The translations under genes and the position numbers were made by a program. Under the pieces are notes generated by a model, which worked only from the letters and a program-made list of their open reading frames with translations, was not told the origin of the DNA and searched no databases. From Symsagittifera roscoffensis (taxonomy: Eukaryota > Xenacoelomorpha > Acoela > Convolutidae), in assembly GCF_963678635.1 (NCBI RefSeq), contig NC_087064.1:12929989-12993988 (forward strand): DNA of 64,000 nucleotides, in the 5' to 3' direction. Shown here in pieces: positions 23,398-36,366 of this stretch (position 1 is its first letter; every line of letters starts with the position of its first letter).

Positions 23398-26093
23398 ATT
23401 TTTTACGTGGAAAAGCGTAGAAAATAACTTTTCTCCGTGTTCCGTGTTTACAGAGTTTACAGTGTTTCTCGAATAATTTTGAGCGGATTGAGATCCTTGG
23501 AAAGTTTGTTGCTGCACAACTATTTTCACCATGAAAACTTTGCAGATCGAGTAAAAAAACATGAATTCAGTTTTGATAGAAAATTTGTAGAACAATGATA
23601 TCTTGGCTTTCCTCGTGTTTCCGGTACATTTAGTCTGCTGGTAACCAATACGCATTTCTATCATTTCTTCAATTCTCATCTCAATTCTCATTTCTACAAT
23701 TTTCATTTTTTCTGACCTTGTTAAATACGCATATTTTGCTTTATTTGTTTGTTCTTGCCTAAAAACTTCGGTCTAAATGTTTTCGTCTCGTTTTGATTGG
23801 CAGTTTATAGTTCAAACGAACAGAATCTATAGTTCAAAGTTTTTGTTTGACGTTTTTTGAAGCTTTGTCGATTCAGTTGCCAATCTATAATTGTTTTTGG
23901 TTTTTTTAGCCGCTGTCATATGTGTTTTTGGATGTGTTTGCAAATAAAACATACTTCCGGGCCATATTTTGAAATTTTTCAGTTAAGATTTTCAATTTTT
24001 GTGGATTTTGTGGCTGTCGATTGCTTTTTTCATTGATGAAATTATTTGGTATCACCAGCGGCGTGAAGTTCCGCTTTGCCTCTGTTAAAATTTACCACAC
24101 ACAAATTTTGTATTCCAAATTTGTTTTTAAAAGTAAACCGAGTGTTTTTAAACTTATTTGTTTTCTGGAATTTTTAGTAAAATTCCAAGAAAAGGTTTAT
24201 TTTTGTGATAAATTTTTGGTCAAAACTTCAATCAGTAATTTTGAGAAACAAATCACTCAACTTAGAGCTTGACGTTCTGTTCCAATCCCCTAGATTTTTT
24301 CAATTTAGTACCATATAAATGGTAAAGAGCGGAAGTCAACAATTCAAAAACAAATTGTTGGAGAGATTTTCAGACAGACCTTTTTATGTAAGAATTTTTG
24401 TTTGCCAGGAAAGATTTTCAGATATCTTTGGCAATTTATGCTTATTGAAAAACTGGTCACCAAATTTTTTGACCAAGTCAATATATCGCACAAAAATTCT
24501 TAGTTTTTCAATTTTTTAACAATAGGGCGCCCTACAGAGTTGAAACAAATGCAGTTGCGATTCAATCAATAAAAAAAATCCAATACCTTTTCTTGGTTCG
24601 GAGAAAAATCATCATGAATTTTTAGTTTTTTCAAGTTTTTTTCAGAGGAAAATGTTATGATTTTTTTGTTGTGATTTTGAATTTGTGAAACTGATGAAAA
24701 TTTTTTACTGATATGTCATTGACAACCTTTGTAATGGGTTCCAATTTACCATTTCATTCCTCAAGTCCCCTCAGTTGCAAAAAACCATTTTTATCGAAAG
24801 AAAAATTCGGAAATCTAAACCTTACGTTGTCGGAGCCCTCTGTGCTACTTGCAGAGCAACCTGCTATTCTTGTCGCGAAATTGAATTCGTTTTAAGTCTT
24901 TTATGCGCGTTTGTCACGCTCGATTCAAACGAGCATTCGTTTTAAAATCATAACATAATTGCTCTTAACAATAGTTTAAAACGTCTGTTCCAAAATTTGG
25001 ATCAAATTTACAATCTCTCACCCATGCCCCCAACCCCCCCCCCCCCCCCTCCTAAATGACCTACCACAGCATGTATTAGTTCTGAAAATTAGTTTTGTAT
25101 AAAATATGCATTTTTCATACAAACGCGCAAATAAAATTGTTTTTTTTTGCTTTTCAATGCGAGATTGAATTTGTATGCTGTTATTTAACAAGATTTCATT
25201 TTATTTCATTTTAATTCAATTTTTTAGTAACACGGTTAAATTATAACAATTCTGGGCTGTATTCAAATTTAGTTTATGAAAAATTGATATTTTTTCCTCC
25301 CGATTTGGGGGGAGGGTTTGTACGGTTGATCTTGAATTTTTTTTACGGAGTTCCGGTCATCTCAAAATCTGTAGTAGCTGCAAGAGTAACAAGCATACAT
25401 GTTTCGCACTTTCCTCGAAAGTTGGAACAATAAATTCTAATTTTGACTTTCTGTTTTTCTGTACGGAAAACAAGTGGTCATAAATTGCTGTCTAAGATTC
25501 AACACTATACAATTACAATGTGTTTGATTGAAGTCGCGCTATGCTCCGGTACAACCTGGTCAAATGGATATACCACAAAAATCTTTTTGTTGTCTATCAG
25601 CTATAAGATAAACACGGTATTTAAAAAATTTAACTCGAAATGACAGAAAACTTCCGATTCTGTTTTGTTAAAAAATTGATCAGTAGAGAATTATCGTTTT
25701 GAATTTTAGCTGAAGATAACAATACTTTTCGAAAAATGTTCTTAATAGTCTGCGAAAAATTGCTAGTGAAAAAATCCACTACCAGCAGAAACATTGCGTC
25801 GCTTTCTTCGCCAGTCCAAACAACATAATGTCATAATGTAAGCTAAACTATATGTCATTCGCAAATAAACACACAAGTCTAGTATTTAATTGTTTTTGAT
25901 TTCATTAAAATTATAGTTTTATTTTATTTTGTTTTTGATTTATTTTCTGCAGGCAAATTGAACTGCAATTATAAGAATTTGGAATTTAACTTCTAACAAT
26001 CCCTTTACTTAGGATTCTAGACCCGTTTCTCCTCAATTCATTACGGTATGCATTAAGCTTGCAACGTATGCATCAACCCAAAAACGGTTATGC

Positions 26094-26477
26094 CTTAGCA
26101 ATTTCTGTTTCTATATTGAAGGGCCTTTTTGTTCAGTAGTTTTTCCTAAATAATGAAATTTGGAGAATTAAAGCATTCATAAAACTGATTCATGGACTTG
26201 CTTCTGAAAAGCCTTAATCAAATATACTTTTATCTAGTTTTGAGTTTCTTGAAATAATCTATACAAATACAATAAAGCGGTGTAAATACTGGAGCGCATT
26301 CGTACGACTGTAAAATTAACCCAAACAAGATAAATTTATATTTGATTAAGGGTTTTTGAAGCAGTTCGTTGAAACAATTTTATGAATGTTTTAGTTGTCC
26401 AAATTTTGTTACTTAGGAAAAACTATTGAACAAAATGCCCTTGAATATAGAAACAGAAATTGCTAAGGCATAACCGT
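26094..26477. repeat. fold-back element, ~145-bp inverted arms (also at 31308-31692)
   Basis: Left arm 26094-26235 (starts ACGGTTATGCCTTAGCAATT) pairs with right arm 26328-26477 (ends GCTAAGGCATAACCGT), about 85% by eye, around a 92-bp centre. The duplicated partner is at 31308-31692. Two other copies, ending at 23397 and 28708, keep the left arm but have lost all but about 25 bp of the right arm. No coding content; it resembles a large fold-back or MITE. Confidence 0.7.
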
Positions 26478-26534
26478 TGGACTGAGTTCAATTGTTTTGG
26501 GTTTTTTTTTTCATACCAATTTTCAAAAATATAT

Positions 26535-26599
26535 CCAACAGGGAATTGCTCCGTGGTCCCAGAAGAGGCACGCTGACCACTAGGCTATCCTGTCCTAGA
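26535..26599 (-). other. tRNA-like sequence, minus strand (copy at 31749-31812)
   Basis: Read on the minus strand it has a good A-box-like region (TAGCCTAGTGGTCAGCGTGCC without its last base) and a weak B box (GGAGCAATTCCC). The stems do not form a clean cloverleaf, so it is a tRNA pseudogene or a tRNA-derived SINE head rather than a working tRNA. The copy in the second duplicated unit is identical by eye. Confidence 0.4.
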
Positions 26600-27242
26600 A
26601 AATTTATGTGAAACACTCACTAATGGACTAACGTGACTATAAAAAGTCTTTGATGCTGAAACTTTGACGCGCATTATCAAGCGTGGAGAATTATCCCACA
26701 CCAATAGCAAAAAAATTTAACGACAAAAACAATTTAAAAAAAGAAAACTGTTTCTTTTTCATCATTATCCCCCCAAAATATATGTAAAATGCAAAGGATG
26801 TTTTTAGCGTATTGCATTGTTTTAACAGGCCTGAATTTTGGAACGCATTAATTTGCCGCTTACGCGTGTTAGAAGAACGCAATTTATCGCGCGTTAATTA
26901 TCCGCAATCGGACAAATGAGCAATTTTTGAACCCAAAAAATCACAATTAAAATGAACATTTTTTTGAATTTCGAGCTCAAGACAAAAAATCTTCCAGATG
27001 GTATAAATAATTCCGTCAAAAGTGGTTAGTTAATTAGTCGAAAATTGACTGAAGAAAAAATACTCCAAGCATAATTCTTTGAAATTCGGAACAAAAGACT
27101 TTTGAACCATGGTTATGTGAACCATCATTAACTCCGAAAGGTTCAGGTTGTAGATCTCAATTTATCACATCAGAAACCAGTATTTTGCAGGCATTTTTGT
27201 GTAAAATGGATGATTTTATATCAAAATGTACCAGCTATTCAG

Positions 27243-30200
27243 GAGCTATAAAAAATATGTTCCCTTACGAAAATCATGAACTCGTTTAAAAATGATTTAA
27301 AAAAAAAAACAAAAAATATATATTTTTTTGAGATTGATTTTTGAAAATCAACCCGCCAGATGTTTGATAAAGCCCAAAACGCTTAAAGTCCATTTAGCAA
27401 AGTTTTATAAAGACCAGATATTATGTCTCAATTCAACTTGGAACGATTTCTAAGAAGGATTAAATCTCCTTCAATCTCCTGTACAATCCCCCCCCCACCT
27501 AAATGACCTACCGTAGAGTGCCCTCCCCCCAGCATGTATTAGTTCTGAAAAATAATTCTGTATAAAAGATGCTTTTTTTAGTAACACGGTTAAAATATAA
27601 CAATTCTAGGCTGTATTCAAATTTAGTTTATGAAAAATTGCTATTTTTTCCTCCCGATTTGGGGGGGGGGGAGATTTTGTACGGTTGATCCTGAATTGTT
27701 TTTACCGAGTTCCGGTCTTCTCAAAATCTGTAGTGGCTGTAAGAGTAACAAGCATACATATTTCGCACTTTCCTCGAAAGTTGGAACGATAAATTCTAAT
27801 TTTGACTTTCTGTTTTTCTTGTGCGGAAAACAAGTGGTCATAAATTGCTCTCTAAGATTCAACACTATACAATTACAATGTGTTTGAATGAAGTCGCGCT
27901 ATGCTCCGGTACAACCTGGTCAAATGGATATTCCACAAAAATCTTTTTGTTGTCTATCAGCTATAAGATAAACACGGTATTTAAAAAATTTAAATCGAAA
28001 TGACAGAAAACTTTCGATTCTGTTTTGTTAAAAAATTGATCAGTAGAGAATTATCGTTTTGAATTTTAGCTGAAGATAACAATAATTTTCGAAAAATGTT
28101 TTTAATAGTCTGCAGAAAACATCCACTACCAGCAGAAACATTACGTCGCTTTCTTCGCCAGTCTAAACAACATTATATGATAATTTGAAGCTAAACTATA
28201 TGTCACAAGCAAATAAACACACAAGTCTATTATTTAATTGTTTTTGATTTTATTAAAAGTATAGTTTTATTTTAATTGGTTTTTGATTTATTTTCTACAA
28301 GCAAATTGAACATCAATTATAAGAGCTTGGAATTTAACTTCTAACAATAATTTTACTTAGGATTCTAGACCTGTTTTTCCTCAATTCATTACGGTATGCA
28401 TGAAGCTTGCAACGTATGCATCAACCCAAAAAATAGTTATGCCTTAGCAGTTTCTGTTTCTATATTGAAGGGCCTTTTTGTTTATTAGTTTTTCCTAAAT
28501 AATGAAATTTGGAGAATTAAAGCATTCTTAAAACTGATTCAAGGACCTGCTTCTAAAAAGTCTTAATCAAATATAAATTTATCTAGTTTTGAGTTTCTTG
28601 AAATAATCTATACAAATACAATAATTAAACCCAGCGGTGTAAAGAGTGGAGCGCATTCGTACGACTGTAAAATTAACGCAAACTAGATAAATTTATATTT
28701 GATTAAGGATTTTTTACGTGGAAAAGCGTAAAAAATAACTTTTCTCCGTGTTCCGTGTTTACCGAGTTTACAGTGTTTCTCGAATAATTTTGAGCGGATT
28801 GAGATCCTTGGAGAGTTTGTTGCTGCACAACTATTTTCACCATGAAAACTTTGCAGATCGAGTAAAAAAACATGAATTCAGTTTTGATAGAAAATTTGTA
28901 GAACAATGATATCTTGGCTTTCCTCGTGTTTCCGGTACATTTAGTCTGCTGGTAACCAATACGCATTTCTATCATTTCTTCAATTCTCATCTCAATTCTC
29001 ATTTCTACAATTTTCATTTTTTCTGACCTTGTTAAATACGCATATTTTGCTTTATTTGTTTGTTCTTGCCTAAAAACTTCGGTCTAAATGTTTTCGTCTC
29101 GTTTTGATTGGCAGTTTATAGTTCAAACGAACAGAATCTATAGTTCAAAGTTTTTGTTTGACGTTTTTTGAAGCTTTGTCGATTCAGTTGCCAATCTATA
29201 ATTGTTTTTGGTTTTTTTAGCCGCTGTCATATGTGTTTTTGGATGTGTTTGCAAATAAAACATAAATCCGGGCCATATTTTGAAAACATACTCCGCTTTG
29301 CCTCTGTTAAAATTTACCACACACAAATTTTGTATTCCAAATTTGTTTTTAAAAGTAAACCGAGTGTTTTTAAACTTATTTGTTTTCTGGAATTTTTAGT
29401 AAAATTCCAAGAAAAGGTTTATTTTTGTGATAAATTTTTGGTCAAAACTTCAATCAGTAATTTTGAGAAACAAATCACTCAACTTAGAGCTTGACGTTCT
29501 GTTCCAATCCCCTAGATTTTTTCAATTTAGTACCATATAAATGGTAAAGAGCGGAAGTCAACAATTCAAAAACAAATTGTTGGAGAGATTTTCAGACAGA
29601 CCTTTTTATGTGAGAATTTTTGTTTGCCAGGAAAGATTTTCAGATATCTTTGGCAATTTATGCTTATTGAAAAACTGGTCACCAAATTTTTTGACCAAGT
29701 CAATATATCGCACAAAAATTCTTAGTTTTTCAGTTTTTTAACAATAAGGCGCCCTACAGAGTTGAAACAAATGCAGTTGTGATTCAATCAATAAAAAAAA
29801 ATCCAATACCTTTTCTTGGTTCGGAGAAAAATCATCATGAATTTTTAGTTTTTTCAAGTTTTTTTCAGAGGAAAATGTTATGATTTTTTTGTTGTGATTT
29901 TGAATTTGTGAAACTGATGAAAATTTTTTACTGATATGTCATTGACAACCTTTGTAATGGGTTCCAATTTACCATTTCATTCCTCAAGTCCCCTCAGTTG
30001 CAAAAAAACATTTGTATCGAAAGAAAAATTCGGAAATCTAAACCTTACGTTGTCGGAGCCCTCTGTGCTACTTGCAGAGCAACCTGCTATTCTTGTCGCG
30101 AAATTGAATTCGTTTTAAGTCTTTTATGCGCGTTTGTCACGCTCGATTCAAACGAGCATTCGTTTTAAAATCATAACATAATCGCTCTTAACAATAGTTT

Positions 30201-32447
30201 AAAACGTCTGTTCCGAAATTTGGATCAAATTTACAATCTCTCACCCATGCCCCCAACCCCCCCCCCTAAATGACCTACCACAGCATGTATTAGTTCTGAA
30301 AATTAGTTTTGTATAAAATATGCATTTTTCATACAAACGCGCAAATAAAATTGTTTTTTTTTTGCTTTTCAATGCGAGATTGAATTTGTATGCTGTTATT
30401 TATCAAGATTTCATTTTATTTCAATTTAATTCAATTTTTTAGTAACACGGTTAAATTATAACAATTCTGGGCTGTATTCAAATTTAGTTTATGAAAAATT
30501 GATATTTTTTCCTCCCGATTTGGGGGGAGGGTTTGTACGGTTGATCTTGAATTTTTTTTACGGAGTTCCGGTCATCTCAAAATCTGTAGTAGCTGCAAGA
30601 GTAACAAGCATACATGTTTCGCACTTTCCTCGAAAGTTGGAACAATAAATTCTAATTTTGACTTTCTGTTTTTCTGTACGGAAAACAAGTGGTCATAAAT
30701 TGCTGTCTAAGATTCAACACTATACAATTACAATGTGTTTGATTGAAGTCGCGCTATGCTCCGGTACAACCTGGTCAAATGGATATACCACAAAAATCTT
30801 TTTGTTGTCTATCAGCTATAAGATAAACACGGTATTTAAAAAATTTAACTCGAAATGACAGAAAACTTCCGATTCTGTTTTGTTAAAAAATTGATCAGTA
30901 GAGAATTATCGTTTTGAATTTTAGCTGAAGATAACAATACTTTTCGAAAAATGTTCTTAACAGTCTGCGAAAAATTGCTAGTGAAAAAATCCACTACCAG
31001 CAGAAACATTGCGTCGCTTTCTTCGCCAGTCCAAACAACATAATGTCATAATGTAAGCTAAACTATATGTCATTCGCAAATAAACACACAAGTCTAGTAT
31101 TTAATTGTTTTTGATTTCATTAAAATTATAGTTTTATTTTATTTTGTTTTTGATTTATTTTCTGCAGGCAAATTGAACTGCAATTATAAGAATTTGGAAT
31201 TTAACTTCTAACAATCCCTTTACTTAGGATTCTAGACCCGTTTCTCCTCAATTCATTACGGTATGCATTAAGCTTGCAACGTATGCATCAACCCAAAAAC
31301 GGTTATGCCTTAGCAATTTCTGTTTCTATATTGAAGGGCCTTTTTGTTCAGTAGTTTTTCCTAAATAATGAAATTTGGAGAATTAAAGCATTCATAAAAC
31401 TGATTCATGGACTTGCTTCTGAAAAGCCTTAATCAAATATACTTTTATCTAGTTTTGAGTTTCTTGAAATAATCTATACAAATACAATAAAGCGGTGTAA
31501 ATACTGGAGCGCATTCGTACGACTGTAAAATTAACCCAAACAAGATAAATTTATATTTGATTAAGGGTTTTTGAAGCAGTTCGTTGAAACAATTTTATGA
31601 ATGTTTTAGTTGTCCAAATTTTGTTACTTAGGAAAAACTATTGAACAAAATGCCCTTGAATATAGAAACAGAAATTGCTAAGGCATAACCGTTGGACTGA
31701 GTTCAATTGTTTTGGGTTTTTTTTTCATACCAATTTTCAAAAATATATCCAACAGGGAATTGCTCCGTGGTCCCAGAAGAGGCACGCTGACCACTAGGCT
31801 ATCCTGTCCTAGAAAATTTATGTGAAACACTCACTAATGGACTAACGTGACTATAAAAAGTCTTTGATGCTGAAACTTTGACGCGCATTATCAAGCGTGG
31901 AGAATTATCCCACACCAATAGCAAAAAAATTTAACGACAAAAACAATTTAAAAAAAGAAAACTGTTTCTTTTTCATCATTATCCCCCCAAAATATATGTA
32001 AAATGCAAAGGATGTTTTTAGCGTATTGCATTGTTTTAACAGGCCTGAATTTTGGAACGCATTAATTTGCCGCTTACGCGTGTTAGAAGAACGCAATTTA
32101 TCGCGCGTTAATTATCCGCAATCGGACAAATGAGCAATTTTTGAACCCAAAAAATCACAATTAAAATGAACATTTTTTTGAATTTCGAGCTCAAGACAAA
32201 AAATCTTCCAGATGGTATAAATAATTCCGTCAAAAGTGGTTAGGTAATTAGTCGAAAATTGACTGAAGAAAAAATACTCCAAGCATAATTCTTTGAAATT
32301 CGGAACAAAAGACTTTTGAACCATGGTTATGTGAACCATCATTAACTCCGAAAGGTTCAGGTTGTAGATCTCAATTTATCACATCAGAAACCAGTATTTT
32401 GCAGGCATTTTTGTGTAAAATGGATGATTTTATATCAAAATGTACCA
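27243..32447. repeat. tandem segmental duplication, unit 2 (5205 bp)
   Basis: Partner of 21929-27233. It carries the same internal order: a 1.13-kb block (27578-28708), an R1 copy (28709-30875), a second block (30440-31565, overlapping the R1 end), a fold-back (31308-31692) and a tRNA-like sequence (31749-31812). Near-identity, including non-coding parts, indicates a recent event. Confidence 0.85.
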
Positions 32448-32637
32448 TTTTTTCACCAAAAGATTCCACAGACACGTTAAAGGGCAGTCTGAACATTTAA
32501 TGTTGGCCCTGGTTTTAGATTTCGTGATGTTTTTTATCAATGTGGTTTTGAAAACATAAGTAAGAATCATAAAAGTATGAAAACGTGATTCAAAGGGCTA
32601 AACGGCTCAGCATGTTGGGAATTTTTTTATCGTTTAA
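32448..32637. other. short spacer between the duplication and the LTR element
   Basis: AT-rich, no gene. AAGTAAGAATCATAAAAG at 32558 also occurs at 33243 inside the LTR element. Confidence 0.4.
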
Positions 32638-32641
32638 TATA

Positions 32642-33030
32642 TGAGTTATGACCTATTGGTTATACTCAAAGAGTAATTTCAGATAAAGTGCACCGTCTAC
32701 TTGTCACGCTATCCTCTTTTCAGCCGGATAGATTCGTGGAACTTCTTAGTCTAATGCCGCTCTTATTCTTACTCTTATATCTCCTAGTATCAATAGATCT
32801 AGTGTATACTGGTTTATGCGAGTTAGTTCTTGGAGTTTATCCATAAAAAGAACAACTGTTTTCGAAGTTCTATTTAAATAGTTCTGGTGCTGAAAGTACA
32901 AGTAGTTTCAGCACTTACAAATAAGTGTCAATGTTAGAGATGGAATATGATTGGTTAGTTATAAATACTTTGTAGTGATAATCCATCAATATTAAAATTG
33001 GTTTATAAATACTAGCTTAGACTGGTTCCA
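32642..33030 (-). repeat. 3' LTR of the retroelement
   Basis: 389 bp, TGAGTTATGACC to CTGGTTCCA on the + strand, so TG...CA ends are kept. It aligns along its length to 54442-54836, with one poorly matching stretch near 32700-32725. On the coding strand a TATTTATAAAC sequence close to its start could be a TATA-type promoter element; this is only a motif match. Confidence 0.88.
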
Positions 33031-34775
33031 CCCATCCGGGGTTTAGAGAGGTTTTTAGTTTTTAATTGTTTGATGTAGTGAAGGACGGGCGATGTAGTTT
33101 CTTTTTGAAGTTGCAAGCGTTGACTTCTTGGAGAGAAGAGAAGTGTGGTTGTTTGTGTTAGACGGAGGAAGATTGTTTTTTTTTCGTGTTTCAAGATGGG
33201 TCTCGTTGATCGTGGTTTTGAAAATTTAAGAAAAAATCACAAAAGTAAGAATCATAAAAGAGTCTTGGTTGATTGTATCAAGACTTCTGATCGATACAAT
33301 GATGTATCGATTTCGTTAAGTTTAGAGCCAGACTACGTGCAGGGTGAAGTTTGACTTTTCCGTTTGAAGTGCCCAGTGACTAGGATCGGTACGTGTAGCC
33401 AACATCGAGTTGGCCATTGGTCTGGTTTAATGGTTTTCCTTTGGTGCGATGTGGATTCCATGCTTTAAATCATTTGAGGGTAGTGACTTTAGGCAGCACA
33501 TCGAATAGATTTGCTATTTCAAAGTTGTTATGAAGTTAGGTTCTCTTCTCCTTTGCTGCTCGTTCCTTGGGCTCTAAGAAATCTTTACATACTGCCTTTC
33601 TGGTTTACATATATAATTACTTTTTGTTAATAAGGTTTTAGTTATAATTTGTTATTAATTGTTATCGCAAAAGCGTTTTACTTTAGTATGGTTATTTTTT
33701 AAGAGGCGCTCACACTAGAGTAACTCTTGGCAAAAATAGATTGTGGGTCACAAAGCGTGGTTATAGTGCGGGGGATTAGGCTGGCTATAGAGCATCCTCA
33801 GGACGTACCTCTGGTTGGTGAGGCCAGGAGTGGGGTGTATTTTTATGGTCTCTTTGTGCAGAGTCTCTTTTTGAGTTCAACATTTTGTTTCATTTTTATT
33901 ACTTGTTTTTCTCTTTTTTGTTTTGGTTGCGTCCTTTTCTCAAAAAAGAGTATTTTGCTTTGGATTTGTCTTTCGACTTTTTTGTGTTTTATTTGGTTGC
34001 GGTGAGACTTGAAAGTGACTTTCAAAAGAATAATTTATCCAGTTTTAATCTGGTTTTGATCTGGTTTGGGTACCGTGGGTTTTTCTTGATTAGTCATGCT
34101 ATTAGTTTGTGGTTTTGTGACGTTAGTAAGCTTGGTTGGTTATTTCAATTTACTATCAAATTCTTCCGACTGGGTTAAAGGAAAGTTTGAAACGTGTGAA
34201 AACTAGTTAGAGGTGTTGTCAGTGAAAATTGAAAATTAAAATTCATTAATTAAATTATTCTTCGTGGGCGAGCGTGCGATTGTGGAAAGAGTGTGTGATT
34301 TATGGGCGGGTGAATGATTTCAAATTTATAGAAGAAGCGTCTTTGGAAAAGGTTTGTACTCTTTTAGTTTATTTGCAATTTCTTATGAATTTACCACAAT
34401 GAAATAATAATTTTACTGCTTTTGGGGGTTTAAATTTATGAAGTTACTGCTTTGTAGAGGGAAATTTTACTGCTTTAAAGGATTGAACTTATGAATTTAC
34501 TACTTTTTAAAAGGTAAATTTTACTTCTTTTAATTAAATACTGCAATTGTTAAAATAAATTTAATATTTCTAGAAAAGAGTTTTCAATTTTTTCATTATT
34601 TTTGTTTGTTTTAAATGATTGAGTGATGAAATGTAAAAAAAAAAGTTAAACAGTTATAACGAATTGTTAATTGTATTTGGAATTTATTAGTTAAAAATAC
34701 TTATTATTTTTATTAGGTGTCATCGTCGGCCAAAAACTCCATTTGGGAAAACATTGTGGATTGTGTCTGATGATG
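33031..34775 (-). other. 3' non-coding part of the retroelement
   Basis: No recognisable product. Next to the 3' LTR the minus strand reads CCCCGGATGGG, a weak polypurine-tract candidate. Short repeats of the type ATTTTACTGCTTT with GGTTTAAATTTATGAA-like neighbours occur three times between 34395 and 34530. Confidence 0.45.
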
Positions 34776-35296
34776 TTAGGAGTTTAGCAAGCAAGCGGGT
34801 GAAGTATTTAGTTTGTAGGAGAGGCCATAGAAGTTCGAGTGCTTTAATGATCTTTTGAATTCATGGTGTCTACTTGGTGAGAAATCATGCTGTGTGTTTT
34901 GAATTAGGTTATTAAGCTTGTGGTTATTATAAGTGTTGTGAATATATTCTAGGATTGGGACTTCCACGGGCTGTATATATGCGTGGGGGATAATTAGTGG
35001 GCGAGACTGATCAGCGTTGACAGTTCTGGTTAGTGGGCAGAATAAATACATTTGTTTTATGGGGTCGTAATTTTGGATGATGCCTTGCTTATTAGTGTCT
35101 TTTATATAGTATGTGAAATTTAAGAAGAAGGGTGAAGTATATTTAGAGTTAATAAATGTGAATCAATGTTGTGGGTTTCGTGATGGTGTGTTAGTTGTGT
35201 AGTGGTGTTGGATAAATATATAATAAGTGTATGTGTGAGTTTGTGTTGTGCGTAACACTATTTGATGTGAGTAGTGTAAGTCACGTTCTTTTGGTG

Positions 35297-36366
35297 TTAG
35301 GAAATTGAAAAATAAAGAAAATGATTAAATTTTATTAAATAGGAATCGTAGGTTTTGGTGTCGCAAAGTGCTGTGAATATAACATTATCATATTCTGTAT
35401 TCATGCAGTTAATGACAAATACGTATTGAGATTTTATGAAAAATTTTTCAGATAGTTGGGGACTAGCGTTTGTATCGTCTTCTAAAAATGTAGCTTCCAT
35501 ATAACGTGCAATAGGGTGATCATAGTGGTTAATGGAAAATCGATTTGCTTTTTGTGCAACAAACCTATTTAGTGTTTGGGTTAGTCCGATAGCTGTGAAT
35601 TGTTTTTCATGAAGTGCTGTGGTTACGTGATATAGTCGAGTGTGACATAATTCACTGTCTTCTTGGTTATTATATAATGGAAGTGATAATGGGTTAGTGA
35701 AATGGTAACATGATGTCCATGGAAGTGTGGGAAATAAGGCAAGTTCGTCAACGTAAGTTCGTTGATCGTTGTTAGTAGTTTGGTAGTAAGTATATTGTGG
35801 AAAGAATGGTAGGAAATCTTTTGTGTTAGTGTGAAGTGGATGAAGGTAAAACATTCGAGGAAGTCGGGGTTTGGGAAGCATTGGGTTATTGTGATGTTTT
35901 CGCTTAAATACTAGGTGGTCTCGGGTTTCTTCATTTGTGGATGCTGGGTTGGAGGATTGGGAGGATGTGATGGTTTGCGATAAGTGATGAATTGTTAGTG
36001 TGTTAGGGTTTTGAAGCTGTTGTTGTAGGGTTATAAAATTATCAAGTTCATTTTCGAGTTCTTCATTAACGGGGCTAGGGGGGTCGGGTGGGTAGCTGGT
36101 CATGGGAGAGAGAATTGGAGTTGCATCACTGTAGGAAGAAGGGGCTGGGGAAGGTTCGTCGGGAGTTGGGGTATGGAGTGGGCGGAAGGGGCGTTGCGAA
36201 AAGGTGGATGGGCTGGGCTCGGGATTTTAGAATTCATCTGGAGTTTCAATATCAGAATTGTTAAATTGTTAGATGGTGTGAAAAACTGTGTGTGTGGAAG
36301 TGTTGTCAGAATCCATGCGTGGTGAATTACTAGCGTATGATGGTACGGGAAAGGGAGTGAGGTCAC
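35297..36366 (-). CDS. unrecognised ORF pair near the 3' LTR
   Basis: Two minus-strand frames, 36366-36100 (88 residues, Pro-rich) and 36103-35297 (268 residues), overlap by the four bases ATGA, so the second could start where the first stops, or one indel splits a single gene. The larger frame begins acidic and Ser/Pro-rich, then has a Tyr/His/Phe-rich body (LPRMFYLHPLHTN, YYQTTNNDQRTYVDELALF). It has no evident signal peptide or strong membrane helix. It is the second longest open frame of the element although the neighbouring genes are shattered. A further frame at 35051-34776 may be its C-terminal continuation after more breaks. I do not recognise a family; function unknown. Confidence 0.45.

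Larger units (their letters stand above)
21929..27233. repeat. tandem segmental duplication, unit 1 (5305 bp)
   Basis: Near-identical to 27243-32447 over the whole length, starting at GAGCTATAAA and ending at AAATGTACCA in both. The units are separated by nine bases. Offsets drift from 5314 to 5214 because unit 2 lacks about 88 bp near 29286 and C/G homopolymers differ. Within the unit a 1.13-kb block occurs twice (22262-23397, 25225-26350) around an R1 copy (23398-25660). No protein-coding gene is recognisable. Confidence 0.85.

Noticed and set aside
22316-30858. Recurring short frames in the 5.3-kb duplication as conserved genes
   Set aside because: They are identical because the duplication is recent; older copies differ by frame-breaking indels, and no domain is visible.
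33145-33354. 69-codon + strand frame inside the retroelement
   Set aside because: Opposite strand to all element genes, no recognisable domain; probably chance.
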